A DNA stretch of 64,000 bases. Source: Shewanella decolorationis S12. GTDB lineage: Bacteria; Pseudomonadota; Gammaproteobacteria; Enterobacterales; Shewanellaceae. The position numbers and the translations under genes are program-made. How positions within the stretch are numbered: the stretch's first letter is position 1; every line of letters starts with the position of its first letter. The notes beneath the pieces are model-generated. The model was given only the letters and a program-made list of their open reading frames with translations. It ran no database searches and was not told where the DNA came from. The stretch is from positions 1 to 64,000 of the forward strand of contig NZ_AXZL01000066.1 of assembly GCF_000485795.1 (NCBI RefSeq), in the 5' to 3' direction. Shown in pieces: positions 47,246 to 56,560 of the stretch.

Positions 47246-48400
47246 ATGGAAAAGCTTTCAAGTTCATCACATTTTCTTGATCTGGGTGGGCTGGATTCCC
47301 TGCGTGCCCAAGCTCAGAAAGATGAGAAGGGCGCCTTGAAAAAAGTCGCCCAACAATTTGAAGGTGTTTTTGTGCAAATGCTGATGAAGAGCATGCGTGA
47401 TGCGAACGCAGTATTTGAGTCCGACAGCCCACTCAACAGCCAATACACTAAGTTTTATGAGCAAATGCGGGATCAGCAGTTATCCGTTGATTTATCGGAT
47501 AAAGGTGTGCTGGGCCTTGCAGACATGATGGTGCAGCAATTATCCCCCGAGTCGAGCCAGTTTACGCCCGCATCCGTGTTGCGTAATGACGGTGGTATGA
47601 AGCTGCAACATGATGCGAAAGCATTCAACATTCCAGCTCAAGCAACCTCGGGAGCTGAAACTCAAAGCACTGCTGCGCCAGTTGTCGCAGCCCAAGGCGT
47701 ACCAGCCTCGATTGCGCGCCCAAGCATTGAGGTGGATAACCCCAATGGGGTGACGTCTTCCTTAGATATCGATAAGCCAGAGCGTTTGTTGGCCATAAAT
47801 ACGCCTAAACCTACTTGGTCAGAACAACCCTTATCGCCAATCGAACCTGTGATCAGCGGCCAAATCTTGCCGACGGCGGCATTTAGGGAGACGCAAAAGA
47901 CCCTTAAGTTTGGTAGCCGTGAAGAATTTTTGGCGACGCTTTATCCCCATGCGGAAAAAGCCGCCAAAGCACTTGGCACTAAACCCGAAGTGTTATTGGC
48001 ACAATCGGCACTTGAAACTGGTTGGGGTCAAAAAATTGTCCGTGGCAATAATGGCGCGCCTAGCCATAACCTGTTCAATATTAAAGCCGACCGTCGCTGG
48101 CAAGGTGATAAGGCTAACGTGAGTACCTTGGAATTTGAGCAGGGTATTGCCGTTAGACAAAAAGCCGATTTCCGTGTGTATGCTGATTTTGAGCACAGTT
48201 TTAACGATTTCGTATCCTTTATCGCTGACGGTGAGCGTTATCAAGATGCCAAGAAAGTGGCGGCGTCACCGACTCAGTTTATCCGTGCATTGCAGGATGC
48301 TGGCTATGCCACCGATCCTAAATATGCTGAAAAAGTCATTAAAGTCATGCAGTCCATCAGCGAAGAGCTGAAGTCGATACTGCCAGGAGAAGACAAATGA
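47246..48400 (+). CDS. flgJ: Flagellar rod-assembly protein and peptidoglycan hydrolase FlgJ
   Basis: The 384-residue bifunctional protein has an N-terminal rod-scaffold domain (about 25-110, QFEGVFVQMLMKSMRDAN), a low-complexity linker, and a C-terminal glucosaminidase domain (about 225-370) with LLAQSALETGWGQKIV, supplying the catalytic Glu for cutting peptidoglycan to let the rod through. The linker is long, as in other Shewanella and Vibrio. Confidence 0.93.
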   Translation: MEKLSSSSHFLDLGGLDSLRAQAQKDEKGALKKVAQQFEGVFVQMLMKSMRDANAVFESDSPLNSQYTKFYEQMRDQQLSVDLSDKGVLGLADMMVQQLSPESSQFTPASVLRNDGGMKLQHDAKAFNIPAQATSGAETQSTAAPVVAAQGVPASIARPSIEVDNPNGVTSSLDIDKPERLLAINTPKPTWSEQPLSPIEPVISGQILPTAAFRETQKTLKFGSREEFLATLYPHAEKAAKALGTKPEVLLAQSALETGWGQKIVRGNNGAPSHNLFNIKADRRWQGDKANVSTLEFEQGIAVRQKADFRVYADFEHSFNDFVSFIADGERYQDAKKVAASPTQFIRALQDAGYATDPKYAEKVIKVMQSISEELKSILPGEDK

Positions 48401-48440
48401 TCATTCTTCATAAGACGTTAGTATTGGGGAGTATCGGCTA

Positions 48441-50366
48441 ATGGCTATCGATCTATTAAATATTGCCCGTACCGGCGTACTCGCATCTCAGTCACAGCTG
48501 GGGGTGACCAGTAATAACATCGCCAACGCCAATACAGCGGGGTATCACCGACAAGTTGCGACCCAAACCACCTTAGACTCCCAACGTCTTGGAAATGGTT
48601 TTTATGGTACTGGCACTTATGTCTCTGATGTAAAACGTATTTATAACGATTACGCTGCGCGCGAGTTGCGTATTGGCCAAACTACTCTGAGTGCAGCAGA
48701 GGCCAGCTTTGGCAAGCTAAGTGAGCTAGACCAAATTTTCTCCCAAATTGGCAAAGTGGTACCACAGAGTTTGAACGATCTGTTTTCTGGCCTTAACAGT
48801 CTAGCGGACTTACCTGCTGATTTAGGTATTCGCAGTTCGACCCTAAACGATGCCAAACAATTGGCAAACAGTTTGAATCAGATGCAGTCGACGCTAAATG
48901 GGCAACTCAGTCAAACCAATGATCAAATCACTGGCATGACTAAGCGTATCAATGAGATCAGTACTGAGCTTGCTAATCTCAACCTTGAATTGATGAAATC
49001 ACCTAACCAAGATCCGATTTTATTAGATAAGCAAGACGCGCTCGTGCAAGAGCTGAGTCAGTATGCACAGGTGAATGTGATCCCCTTAGAAAATGGCGCC
49101 AAGAGCATCATGCTCGGTGGCTCTATTATGTTGGTTTCGGGCGAGATCGCGATGTCAATGAATACGACAACGGGTGACCCTTTCCCTAACGAATTGCAAT
49201 TGGTATCGACCATTGGCTCACAAAGTGTAAAGGCTGATCCGAGTAAGTTAGGTGGTCAGTTGGGGGCATTGTTTGAATACCGTGACCAAACTTTAATGCC
49301 TGCGAGCTTAGAGCTTGATCAATTAGCCTTAGGCGTCGCTGACAGTTTTAATAAACTACAAGCGCAGGGTATTGATCTTAATGGTCAAGTGGGCGGCAAT
49401 ATCTTTAAGGATATCAACGATCCTTTGATGTCTCTGGGTCGTGTCGGAAGTCTTTCTGGAAATACAGGCAATGCAACCTTAGGTGTCAATATCGACGATA
49501 CCAGCGCCTTAACGGGTGGCTCATACGAGTTATCTTTTACTGCACCTTCGACCTATGAACTGCGAGATACGCAGACTGGCGCTATCACGCCACTGACTTT
49601 AAACGGCACTAAGCTTGAAGGCGGCGCGGGATTCTCGATTGATATTAAAGCCGGAGCCATGGCATCTGGGGATCGATTCGCTATTCGCCCAACAGCTGGA
49701 GCGGCTAATGGTATTGAAGTGGTGATGACAGATCCCAAAGGCATTGCCGCAGCAGCGCCTAAAATTACACCTGATGCGGCAAACTCGGGCAATACCCAAG
49801 TTAAGTTGACGCAAATTACTAACCGTAATGCTGCAAACTTCCCCGTAACGGGTGGCGAATTGACCATTCAGTTAGATACCACTGCCGTGCCGCCCACCTT
49901 TGAAGCCTTCGATGCCAATGGCACATCTCTTGGCGCGCCAGCGGCGTATACGCCACCGAGCATTAGTGCATTTGGCTTTACCTTTGAAGTCGATAGCAGT
50001 GCTGCGGCTGTGGGTGACAAGTTTACCTTCGATTTATCCTTTGCCGAAGGGGATAACACCAATGCCTTAGCAATGGCAAAACTCAGCGAATCTAAAGTGA
50101 TGAATGGCGGTAAGTCAACACTTGCTGATGTATATGAACAGACCAAGCAAGATATTGGTAGTCAAACCAAGGCGGCGAGCGTGCGAGTCGATTCTGCAGA
50201 GGCCATTTATCAACAGGCTTATGCAAGAGTAGAGAGCGAATCGGGCGTGAACTTAGATGAAGAAGCGGCCAATCTGATGCGTTTCCAACAGGCTTATCAA
50301 GCATCTGCGCGGATCATGTCAACCGCTCAGCAAATTTTTGACACTTTATTGACCTCAGTGCGTTAG
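48441..50366 (+). CDS. flgK: Flagellar hook-filament junction protein FlgK (HAP1)
   Basis: The 641-residue protein joins hook and filament. The N-terminal rod-type motif (TSNNIANANTAGYHRQ), SPNQDPILLDKQDALVQELSQ in D1, and the C-terminal GVNLDEEAANLMRFQQAYQASARIMSTAQQIFDTLL are all intact. The middle domain is variable. Confidence 0.95.
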   Translation: MAIDLLNIARTGVLASQSQLGVTSNNIANANTAGYHRQVATQTTLDSQRLGNGFYGTGTYVSDVKRIYNDYAARELRIGQTTLSAAEASFGKLSELDQIFSQIGKVVPQSLNDLFSGLNSLADLPADLGIRSSTLNDAKQLANSLNQMQSTLNGQLSQTNDQITGMTKRINEISTELANLNLELMKSPNQDPILLDKQDALVQELSQYAQVNVIPLENGAKSIMLGGSIMLVSGEIAMSMNTTTGDPFPNELQLVSTIGSQSVKADPSKLGGQLGALFEYRDQTLMPASLELDQLALGVADSFNKLQAQGIDLNGQVGGNIFKDINDPLMSLGRVGSLSGNTGNATLGVNIDDTSALTGGSYELSFTAPSTYELRDTQTGAITPLTLNGTKLEGGAGFSIDIKAGAMASGDRFAIRPTAGAANGIEVVMTDPKGIAAAAPKITPDAANSGNTQVKLTQITNRNAANFPVTGGELTIQLDTTAVPPTFEAFDANGTSLGAPAAYTPPSISAFGFTFEVDSSAAAVGDKFTFDLSFAEGDNTNALAMAKLSESKVMNGGKSTLADVYEQTKQDIGSQTKAASVRVDSAEAIYQQAYARVESESGVNLDEEAANLMRFQQAYQASARIMSTAQQIFDTLLTSVR

Positions 50367-50377
50367 GAGAAGTGACG

Positions 50378-51589
50378 ATGAGACTATCAACCGCGCAGCT
50401 CTTTAATCAAAGCATTAGTAGCGTGCTGCAGAAACAAACTGCAACGAGCAAAGTACTTGAACAACTCAGCAGTGGCAAAAAAGTGAATACCTCAGGGGAT
50501 GATCCTGTCGCGGCTTTAGGTATCGACAACCTAAATCAACGTAATGCCTTAGTCGATCAATTTATGAAGAATATCGACTATGCCAATAACCGCCTTGCCG
50601 TTACAGAAAGCAAATTGGGCAGTGCTGAAGATTTAACCGGTTCTATTCGTGAACAGCTGATGCGTGCTGTCAACGGCACTCTATCTGACTCAGAGCGGCA
50701 AATGATTGCCGATGAGATGAAAGATAGTCTTGAAGAATTACTCTCTATTGCCAATAGCAAAGATGAATCGGGTAATTATCTGTTCTCAGGGTTTAGTACT
50801 GATAAACAACCTTTCTCTTTTGATAATTCAACTCCACCCAAGATCATATATAGCGGCGATTCAGGGGTTCGAGATAGCTTAGTGCAATCAGGTGTCGCCA
50901 TCGGAACCAATATTCCTGGCGATCTTGCCTTTATGAAAGCGCCTAATGGTCTTGGTGATTATAGCGTCAATTATTTGGCCAGCCAGCAAGGTGGATTTAA
51001 CGTTGATACAGCCAAAATAGCCGATCAAGCGACTTATGTGGCTGATACTTATACCTTTAATTTTTCTGATAACGGTTCTGGTGGCGTCAATCTACAGGTG
51101 CTTGATTCAGCAAATAATCCAGTTGCAAACGTTGCTAACTTCGATGCGACGAATCCTGTGAGTTTTAATGGCATTGAGGTCAAGATAGACGGAAAACCCA
51201 GCGCTGGAGATAGTTTCAGCATGGAACCTCAGGCTGAGGTTAGTATTTTCGACACGATCAGTAATGCGATCGCTTTGATCGAAGATCCAAACGCAGCAAA
51301 TTCTCCCCAAGGAAAAGCTCAGTTGGCACAGTTATTGAATAATATCGATAGCGGCGTCAATCAGATGAGTTCAGCCAGAAGTGTGGCGGGAAATAATCTG
51401 AAAACCGTCGAGCGCTACAAGGATACACATACAGAGGAGAAAGTGGTGAATACTTCAGCACTATCACTTCTGGAAGATTTGGATTATGCGTCAGCGATTA
51501 CGGAATTTGAAAAGCAGCAGCTTGCATTGAACGCAGTCTCTAACGTGTTTAGTAAGGTGGGTTCTGTTTCCCTGTTTGACTTTATTTAA
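50378..51589 (+). CDS. flgL: Flagellar hook-filament junction protein FlgL (HAP3)
   Basis: The 403-residue flagellin-like protein has N-terminal LSTAQLFNQSISSVLQKQ and LSSGKKVNTSGDDPVAALGI, and the C-terminal SALSLLEDLDYASAITEFEKQQLALNA. AGGAGAAG lies 6 nt before the ATG at 50378. Last gene of the flgF-L unit. Confidence 0.94.
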   Translation: MRLSTAQLFNQSISSVLQKQTATSKVLEQLSSGKKVNTSGDDPVAALGIDNLNQRNALVDQFMKNIDYANNRLAVTESKLGSAEDLTGSIREQLMRAVNGTLSDSERQMIADEMKDSLEELLSIANSKDESGNYLFSGFSTDKQPFSFDNSTPPKIIYSGDSGVRDSLVQSGVAIGTNIPGDLAFMKAPNGLGDYSVNYLASQQGGFNVDTAKIADQATYVADTYTFNFSDNGSGGVNLQVLDSANNPVANVANFDATNPVSFNGIEVKIDGKPSAGDSFSMEPQAEVSIFDTISNAIALIEDPNAANSPQGKAQLAQLLNNIDSGVNQMSSARSVAGNNLKTVERYKDTHTEEKVVNTSALSLLEDLDYASAITEFEKQQLALNAVSNVFSKVGSVSLFDFI

Positions 51590-51683
51590 CAGAAAGCAAA
51601 GACCTAACCCTCTGTAAGATAAATTGTTAAAAATTTAGCCAAGCTCCAAGCCTTGGCGGTATAACTAGGAAGAGGAACTCAAC

Positions 51684-52505
51684 ATGGCTATTACAGTTAA
51701 TACAAACGTGACTTCGATGAAGGCACAGAAAAATTTAAATACCTCCAATAGTGGTTTAGCAACCTCTATGGAACGTCTATCGAGCGGTCTGCGTATTAAC
51801 AGTGCTAAAGATGACGCGGCTGGTTTAGCAATTTCTAACCGTTTAAACAGCCAAGTGCGCGGCCTCGATGTGGGTATGCGTAATGCTAACGATGCGATTT
51901 CTATTGCTCAAATCGCTGAAGGTGCGATGCAAGAACAAACTAACATGTTGCAGCGTATGCGTGACCTGACCGTACAAGCAGAAAACGGTGCGAACAGCAC
52001 TGACGACTTGGACGCGTTGCAAAAAGAGATTGATCAATTAGCGTTAGAAATTACTGCAATTGGTGATAGTACTGCATTTGGTAATACTAAACTAATGACA
52101 GGTTTATTTTCAGCAGGCAAAACGTTCCAAGTGGGTCACCAAGAAGGTGAGGATATCACGATTTCTGTGGGTACTACGAATGCGGCTAGCTTATCTGTAA
52201 ATGCTTTATCTGTGGCGAGTTCTGGCGGCCGTTCTACTGCGTTAGCGAATATTGATGCTGCAATTAAAACCATTGATAATCAGCGCGCTAACTTAGGTGC
52301 TAAGCAAAACCGTTTAGCGTACAACATCAGTAACAGTGCTAATACCCAATCTAACGTTGCTGATGCTAAGAGCCGTATTGTAGATGTGGACTTTGCAAAA
52401 GAAACTTCTGTAATGACTAAGAATCAGGTATTGCAACAAACGGGTTCTGCGATGCTTGCTCAAGCTAACCAATTACCGCAAGTGGCGTTGTCACTATTGG
52501 GCTAA
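51684..52505 (+). CDS. flaA: Flagellin FlaA
   Basis: One of two filament subunits, 273 residues. It has intact N-terminal D0/D1 ([44 protein letters not shown]) and C-terminal D1/D0 ([44 protein letters not shown]). The central region is very short, so the filament surface is mostly D1; serines there are the likely glycan sites. AGGAAGAGG precedes the ATG. A clear sigma-28 or sigma-54 promoter is not visible in the 94-nt leader; CAAAGACC-N10-TAAGATAA is a weak sigma-28-like candidate. Confidence 0.95.
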   Translation: MAITVNTNVTSMKAQKNLNTSNSGLATSMERLSSGLRINSAKDDAAGLAISNRLNSQVRGLDVGMRNANDAISIAQIAEGAMQEQTNMLQRMRDLTVQAENGANSTDDLDALQKEIDQLALEITAIGDSTAFGNTKLMTGLFSAGKTFQVGHQEGEDITISVGTTNAASLSVNALSVASSGGRSTALANIDAAIKTIDNQRANLGAKQNRLAYNISNSANTQSNVADAKSRIVDVDFAKETSVMTKNQVLQQTGSAMLAQANQLPQVALSLLG

Positions 52506-52536
52506 GCTTAAGTTAGCGTATTTTTTGTCGAGTACT

Positions 52537-52584
52537 TTTGCCTACTTTTTCTAGCTAAGATTAGAAAAGTAGGCAAAGTTTTTT
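52537..52584 (+). terminator. Terminator of flaA
   Basis: TTTGCCTACTTTTTCTA and TTAGAAAAGTAGGCAAA form a stem of about 16 bp with one bulge and end in six Ts, 32 nt after the flaA stop. Confidence 0.88.
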
Positions 52585-52590
52585 AGTGGG

Positions 52591-52637
52591 AATTTTTATC
52601 TATATGAAAAAAAAGATTTTTTATATAGATAAAAATT
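52591..52637. repeat. Long AT-only near-perfect palindrome between flaA and flaB
   Basis: The arms AATTTTTATCTATAT and ATATAGATAAAAATT are perfect inverted repeats, extended inward by an A8/T6 tract interrupted by one G. It lies between the flaA terminator and the flaB sigma-28 promoter and is distinct from both. Confidence 0.85.
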
Positions 52638-52652
52638 TTTGAAAAATAATTC

Positions 52653-52679
52653 TAAAGATAAAAAAGGTGCGGCCGTTAA
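52653..52679 (+). promoter_or_regulatory. Sigma-28 promoter of flaB
   Basis: TAAAGATA-N11-GCCGTTAA closely matches TAAAGTTT-N11-GCCGATAA with the exact spacer, 80 nt before the flaB start. Confidence 0.88.
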
Positions 52680-52759
52680 ATATACTGTAACCACTAAGAC
52701 CCGCCTGGCTTAAGTAGACAGGCAAGTTTAGACAAGCCAGGTATAAAGAGGAAACGATC

Positions 52760-53578
52760 ATGGCCATTACAGTAAACACAAACGTTACATCTTTAAAAGC
52801 GCAAAAGAACTTAAACTCTTCAGCAACCAATTTGGCCACATCAATGGAACGTTTGTCCAGTGGTCTACGTATTAACAGCGCAAAAGACGATGCTGCAGGC
52901 TTAGCGATTTCTAACCGCTTAAATAGCCAAGTACGTGGTTTGGATGTGGGTATGCGTAACGCCAACGATGCGATTTCAATCGCCCAGATCTCTGAAGGTG
53001 CGATGCAAGAGCAAACTAACATGTTGCAACGTATGCGTGACCTGACTGTTCAAGCAGAAAACGGTGCGAACAGTACTGATGACTTAGCGGCATTACAGAG
53101 TGAAATTGACGAACTTGCGTTAGAAATTACCGCAATCGGCGATACTACTGCATTCGGTAGTACCAAGTTACTCGATGGTACCTTCTCAGCAGGTAAAACT
53201 TTCCAAGTAGGCCATCAAGAAGGTGAAGATATCACTATTTCGGTAACTGCGACTAACGCTGCAGCGCTTTCAGTAAATGCACTTTCTGTAGCAAGTTCGG
53301 CAGGCCGTTCTACTGCGTTAGCGAATATTGACGCGGCAATTAAAACCATTGATAACCAACGCGCTAACTTAGGTGCTAAGCAAAACCGTTTGGCGTACAA
53401 CATTAGTAACAGTGCTAACACACAAGCTAACGTTGCTGATGCTAAGAGCCGTATTGTAGACGTTGACTTTGCGAAAGAAACGTCGCAAATGACTAAGAAC
53501 CAAGTGTTACAACAAACAGGTTCAGCGATGTTGGCACAAGCTAACCAATTACCTCAAGTGGCCTTATCACTACTTTAA
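52760..53578 (+). CDS. flaB: Flagellin FlaB
   Basis: The second filament subunit, 272 residues, is nearly identical to FlaA. It differs mainly in the middle ([21 protein letters not shown]) and lacks the terminal Gly. In Shewanella the distal sigma-28-driven flagellin is the main filament protein, and the strong flaB promoter here fits that role. AAAGAGGAAACG precedes the ATG. Confidence 0.95.
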   Translation: MAITVNTNVTSLKAQKNLNSSATNLATSMERLSSGLRINSAKDDAAGLAISNRLNSQVRGLDVGMRNANDAISIAQISEGAMQEQTNMLQRMRDLTVQAENGANSTDDLAALQSEIDELALEITAIGDTTAFGSTKLLDGTFSAGKTFQVGHQEGEDITISVTATNAAALSVNALSVASSAGRSTALANIDAAIKTIDNQRANLGAKQNRLAYNISNSANTQANVADAKSRIVDVDFAKETSQMTKNQVLQQTGSAMLAQANQLPQVALSLL

Positions 53579-53602
53579 TAACATACTGAAGTATAAGGCT
53601 CT

Positions 53603-53631
53603 AAGGGAGGTTCGGAGACGGATCTCCCTTT
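53603..53631 (+). terminator. Possible terminator of flaB
   Basis: AAGGGAG and CTCCCTT form a stem, but the following tract (TGCTAC) lacks a T-run. It may be an mRNA-stabilising hairpin instead. Confidence 0.35.
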
Positions 53632-53708
53632 GCTACATAAATGGTCATTAAAGTTATAGTGTTTGTTAGGCAGTTAAAGACAAATGCTTAAGATGGTGAG
53701 GTATAGCT

Positions 53709-54095
53709 ATGGATATTAATATAGCAAGCACATCAATGGCGGCTTCAAACCGTGTTGATTTGGCTCAAGTACCACTGAAAGCACCTACGGCGGATGTTGA
53801 ATTAAAACGCGATGCTGCCGTATCTGCGGTTGAACAGTCTACAGAGCAAAGTGCGGCAGAGAATGAACAAAATCCCGGAAAGTTAACTCAAGTGGCTTCT
53901 GAGCTTTCTGATATGATGTCAATGATGCGTAAAGGGCTTGCATTTAAAGTTGATGAAAACTCAGGGCAAGCAGTAGTGACAGTCTTGGATAGAGATACTG
54001 GCGATGTCATAAGACAGATGCCGAGTGAGGAAGCACTGAAACTAGCGGAAAAACTGTCAGAAGTGACAGGTCTGCTAATGAAAACAGAGGCTTAA
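53709..54095 (+). CDS. flaG: FlaG family protein
   Basis: The 128-residue FlaG-family protein limits filament length in polar flagellates. It has a polar, Glu-rich N-terminal half and the conserved C-terminal block GLAFKVDENSGQAVVTVLDRDTGDVIRQMPSEEALKLAEKL. It lies between flaB and fliD, the family's usual place. Confidence 0.9.
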   Translation: MDINIASTSMAASNRVDLAQVPLKAPTADVELKRDAAVSAVEQSTEQSAAENEQNPGKLTQVASELSDMMSMMRKGLAFKVDENSGQAVVTVLDRDTGDVIRQMPSEEALKLAEKLSEVTGLLMKTEA

Positions 54096-54137
54096 ATCTC
54101 ACATTGTAATTTATCCGTTGATGAGTGAGAGGTATTT

Positions 54138-55508
54138 ATGGCATTAACAGCGACAGGTATGGGTTCGGGTTTAGACATTACTAACATTGTAAAAGTGTTG
54201 GTTGATGCTGAAAAAGCGCCCAAAGAAGCGATGTTTAATAAGACGGAAGACAGCATTAAAGCAAAAGTTTCTGCAATGGGAACCTTAAAAAGTGCGCTAT
54301 CTACGTTTCAAGATGCCGTTAAGAAACTTCAAACTGGTGATGCATTAAATCAACGGAAAATTTCTGTGAGTAGCGACACCTACATAAGTGTTACTGCAGA
54401 TAAGACGGCTCAAGCGGGTAGTTTTGGGATAAAAGTTGAACAACTTGCAGCCAATCACAAAATTGCGGGTACAAATGTTGCCGATCCTACTCAGCCTGTA
54501 GGTGAGGGCAGTTTAGGTTTTGATATCAATGGCAAAAGTTTTTCTGTTGATATCGGAGCAACGGATTCGCTTGCAACAATTGCTAAAAAAGTCAATGAAG
54601 CCTCCGATAACACTGGTGTTACTGCTACAGTCATTACGAGTGACGCAGGTAGTCGCTTGGTTTTCAGCTCCAATAAAACAGGTGAAGATAATCAAATAAC
54701 CCTAACGGCTACTGATACTTCTGGAACGGGTATCACAGATATGTTTGGTACTGGCAACACAACAACATTGCAAGATGCCAAAAACGCTGTGCTTTATATC
54801 GATGATCAAAAGGTCACTTCACAAAGTAATGAGGTGAAGAATGCCATTACCGGTGTGACGTTGAATTTAAAAGATGCCGATATAGCAAAGACTACCACGA
54901 TTAAAATTGAGCAAGATAACGACGCAGTAAAAACCAACGTACAAGCCTTTGTTGATGCCTACAATAGCTTAGCGACGGCAATTGATAAGATGTCTTCTTA
55001 CGACAAAGATAAGAAAACAGCTGCTGCACTTCAAGGTGATTCAATGATCCGTTCTATTGAATCTCAGCTTAGGAGTATCTCAAGTGAGCGAATACCCACT
55101 GAGGATGGCGGCTCAATTGCACTCTATGATATCGGTATTAAAACAGACCGATATGGAAAACTCTCAGTAGATGATACAAAACTCAATAAAGCACTTACTG
55201 AAAATATGTCAGGTGTTGAAGCTTTATTTGCAACTCCCGATAAAGGTCTTGCCAATCGATTCTACGAACTTTCAGATAGTTATGTTAAGGCTAGGGGCTT
55301 GATTGCTGATCGGCAAACCAGTTTTACTAATCAGCAGAATCGTTTGGCAGACCAAAGAGAAGCTTTCACCCTGAAAATGGATCAGCTTACTGCCCGTCTA
55401 ACCAAACAATTTAATGCGATGGATTTAGTCGTTGGACAACTGAATCAACAGAGCAGTGGTTTAGTTGATCGATTGAATTCACTTCCTGGAGCGGTTAAAA
55501 AGAGCTAA
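54138..55508 (+). CDS. fliD: Flagellar filament cap protein FliD (HAP2)
   Basis: The 456-residue protein caps the growing filament. The N-terminal GMGSGLDITNIVKVLVDAEKAPKE and the C-terminal helical region with VVGQLNQQSSGLVDRLNS fit the family. It is followed 27 nt later by fliT and fliS, as usual. Confidence 0.94.
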   Translation: MALTATGMGSGLDITNIVKVLVDAEKAPKEAMFNKTEDSIKAKVSAMGTLKSALSTFQDAVKKLQTGDALNQRKISVSSDTYISVTADKTAQAGSFGIKVEQLAANHKIAGTNVADPTQPVGEGSLGFDINGKSFSVDIGATDSLATIAKKVNEASDNTGVTATVITSDAGSRLVFSSNKTGEDNQITLTATDTSGTGITDMFGTGNTTTLQDAKNAVLYIDDQKVTSQSNEVKNAITGVTLNLKDADIAKTTTIKIEQDNDAVKTNVQAFVDAYNSLATAIDKMSSYDKDKKTAAALQGDSMIRSIESQLRSISSERIPTEDGGSIALYDIGIKTDRYGKLSVDDTKLNKALTENMSGVEALFATPDKGLANRFYELSDSYVKARGLIADRQTSFTNQQNRLADQREAFTLKMDQLTARLTKQFNAMDLVVGQLNQQSSGLVDRLNSLPGAVKKS

Positions 55509-55535
55509 AAAGTTTTTGATAAAAGGAATAGTGTT

Positions 55536-55856
55536 GTGAAGCAACTTGATGAGCTCAATAGTGCACTAGAGCAAGTGCTAGAGCAGTTAAAACGAATTCC
55601 TGCAGAAGATGTTCAAACCGACGACTTGGTCTCAAATTTGCAGAGTATGGTAGACGAGCGTCAACTTTTACTCAATGTACTAGTCGCTGATGCCAATATG
55701 ACGGATGCTAACTATCTTCAGCGTCAGCTTGCATTAACTCAAGACTTTTCTAAAAAGGCGAGTTTGCTCATGGCTGACAGGCAAGCATTATTACATGCGA
55801 GCAGTAAGAATAAGCGCCAGATCAGTGTTTATGAGACTATAGATTCAAATAGGTAG
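55536..55856 (+). CDS. fliT: FliT-like flagellar export chaperone
   Basis: The 106-residue helical protein sits exactly between fliD and fliS, the location of FliT/FlaI, the FliD chaperone. Sequence conservation in this family is low, so identity rests on position, size and helical content. Start is GTG at 55536 after AAAGGAAT. Confidence 0.7.
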   Translation: MKQLDELNSALEQVLEQLKRIPAEDVQTDDLVSNLQSMVDERQLLLNVLVADANMTDANYLQRQLALTQDFSKKASLLMADRQALLHASSKNKRQISVYETIDSNR

Positions 55857-55862
55857 GTGTTT

Positions 55863-56273
55863 ATGAGAGGGTCACTGCAATCATATCGTAAGGTTTCACT
55901 TGAAAGTGAAATTACTGTAGCTTCCCCGCATCGCATTATTCAGCTGATGTTTGCTGGAGCATTACAACGCTTGGCTCAGAGCCGTTACGCTATCGAACAA
56001 AACGATTTAGTCAATAAAGGTATCTATATAAATAAAGCTATCGGTATTATTACCGGATTGAGTAATAGTTTAAATATGGATGCGGGTGGTCAAATCGCGA
56101 AAAACCTCAGTGACTTATATGACTTTATGTTGCGCAAAATTTCAGAAGCCAACTTAAATAATGATGTAAAGGCGATTGATGATGTGTGCGATATTTTACG
56201 GACAATTAAGGAAGGTTGGGACGCTATTCCTGCCGATAAGCACAATATTTCCTCTCACGCGGAAGCTCGTTAG
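55863..56273 (+). CDS. fliS: Flagellin chaperone FliS
   Basis: The 136-residue helical bundle binds the flagellin C-terminus. It has MRGSLQSYRKVSLESEITVASPHRIIQLMFAGALQRLAQ and the later NLNNDVKAIDDVCDILRTIKEGWDAI. I prefer ATG 55863 over GTG 55857, with AGGTAGG as ribosome site. Confidence 0.93.
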   Translation: MRGSLQSYRKVSLESEITVASPHRIIQLMFAGALQRLAQSRYAIEQNDLVNKGIYINKAIGIITGLSNSLNMDAGGQIAKNLSDLYDFMLRKISEANLNNDVKAIDDVCDILRTIKEGWDAIPADKHNISSHAEAR

Positions 56274-56293
56274 TCGTCTCTGGTTAAAGTGAT

Positions 56294-56323
56294 AAAAGAC
56301 GCACTCAGTGCGTCTTTTTTTTT
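56294..56323 (+). terminator. Terminator of fliDTS
   Basis: AAAAGACGCAC / GTGCGTCTTTT with a three-base loop and ten Ts, 21 nt after fliS. It isolates flrA transcriptionally. Confidence 0.92.
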
Positions 56324-56560
56324 GGCTTGTGTCAATTAATTGACTTTGAGCGCTAGAATCACTGCATAAATGAACTAAAATCAATTCAGTTTGGCATAAT
56401 CCGCATTCGAAGCTTGCTTCTCGACTGCTGATAATACAATATTCATCACAGTAGTGATGGTGGCACAGATTGTTACATTGAATTTGTTAAGCTTTTACAG
56501 CAACTAATCATAAATAATTAATGCGAATTGATACCTAATTAGCGCTTTACGGCCTACTGA

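Noticed and set aside
53640-53700. Sigma-28-like TAAAGTTA upstream of flaG
   Set aside because: The only -10-like sequence is 13 bases away and poorly matched, so the spacing is wrong.
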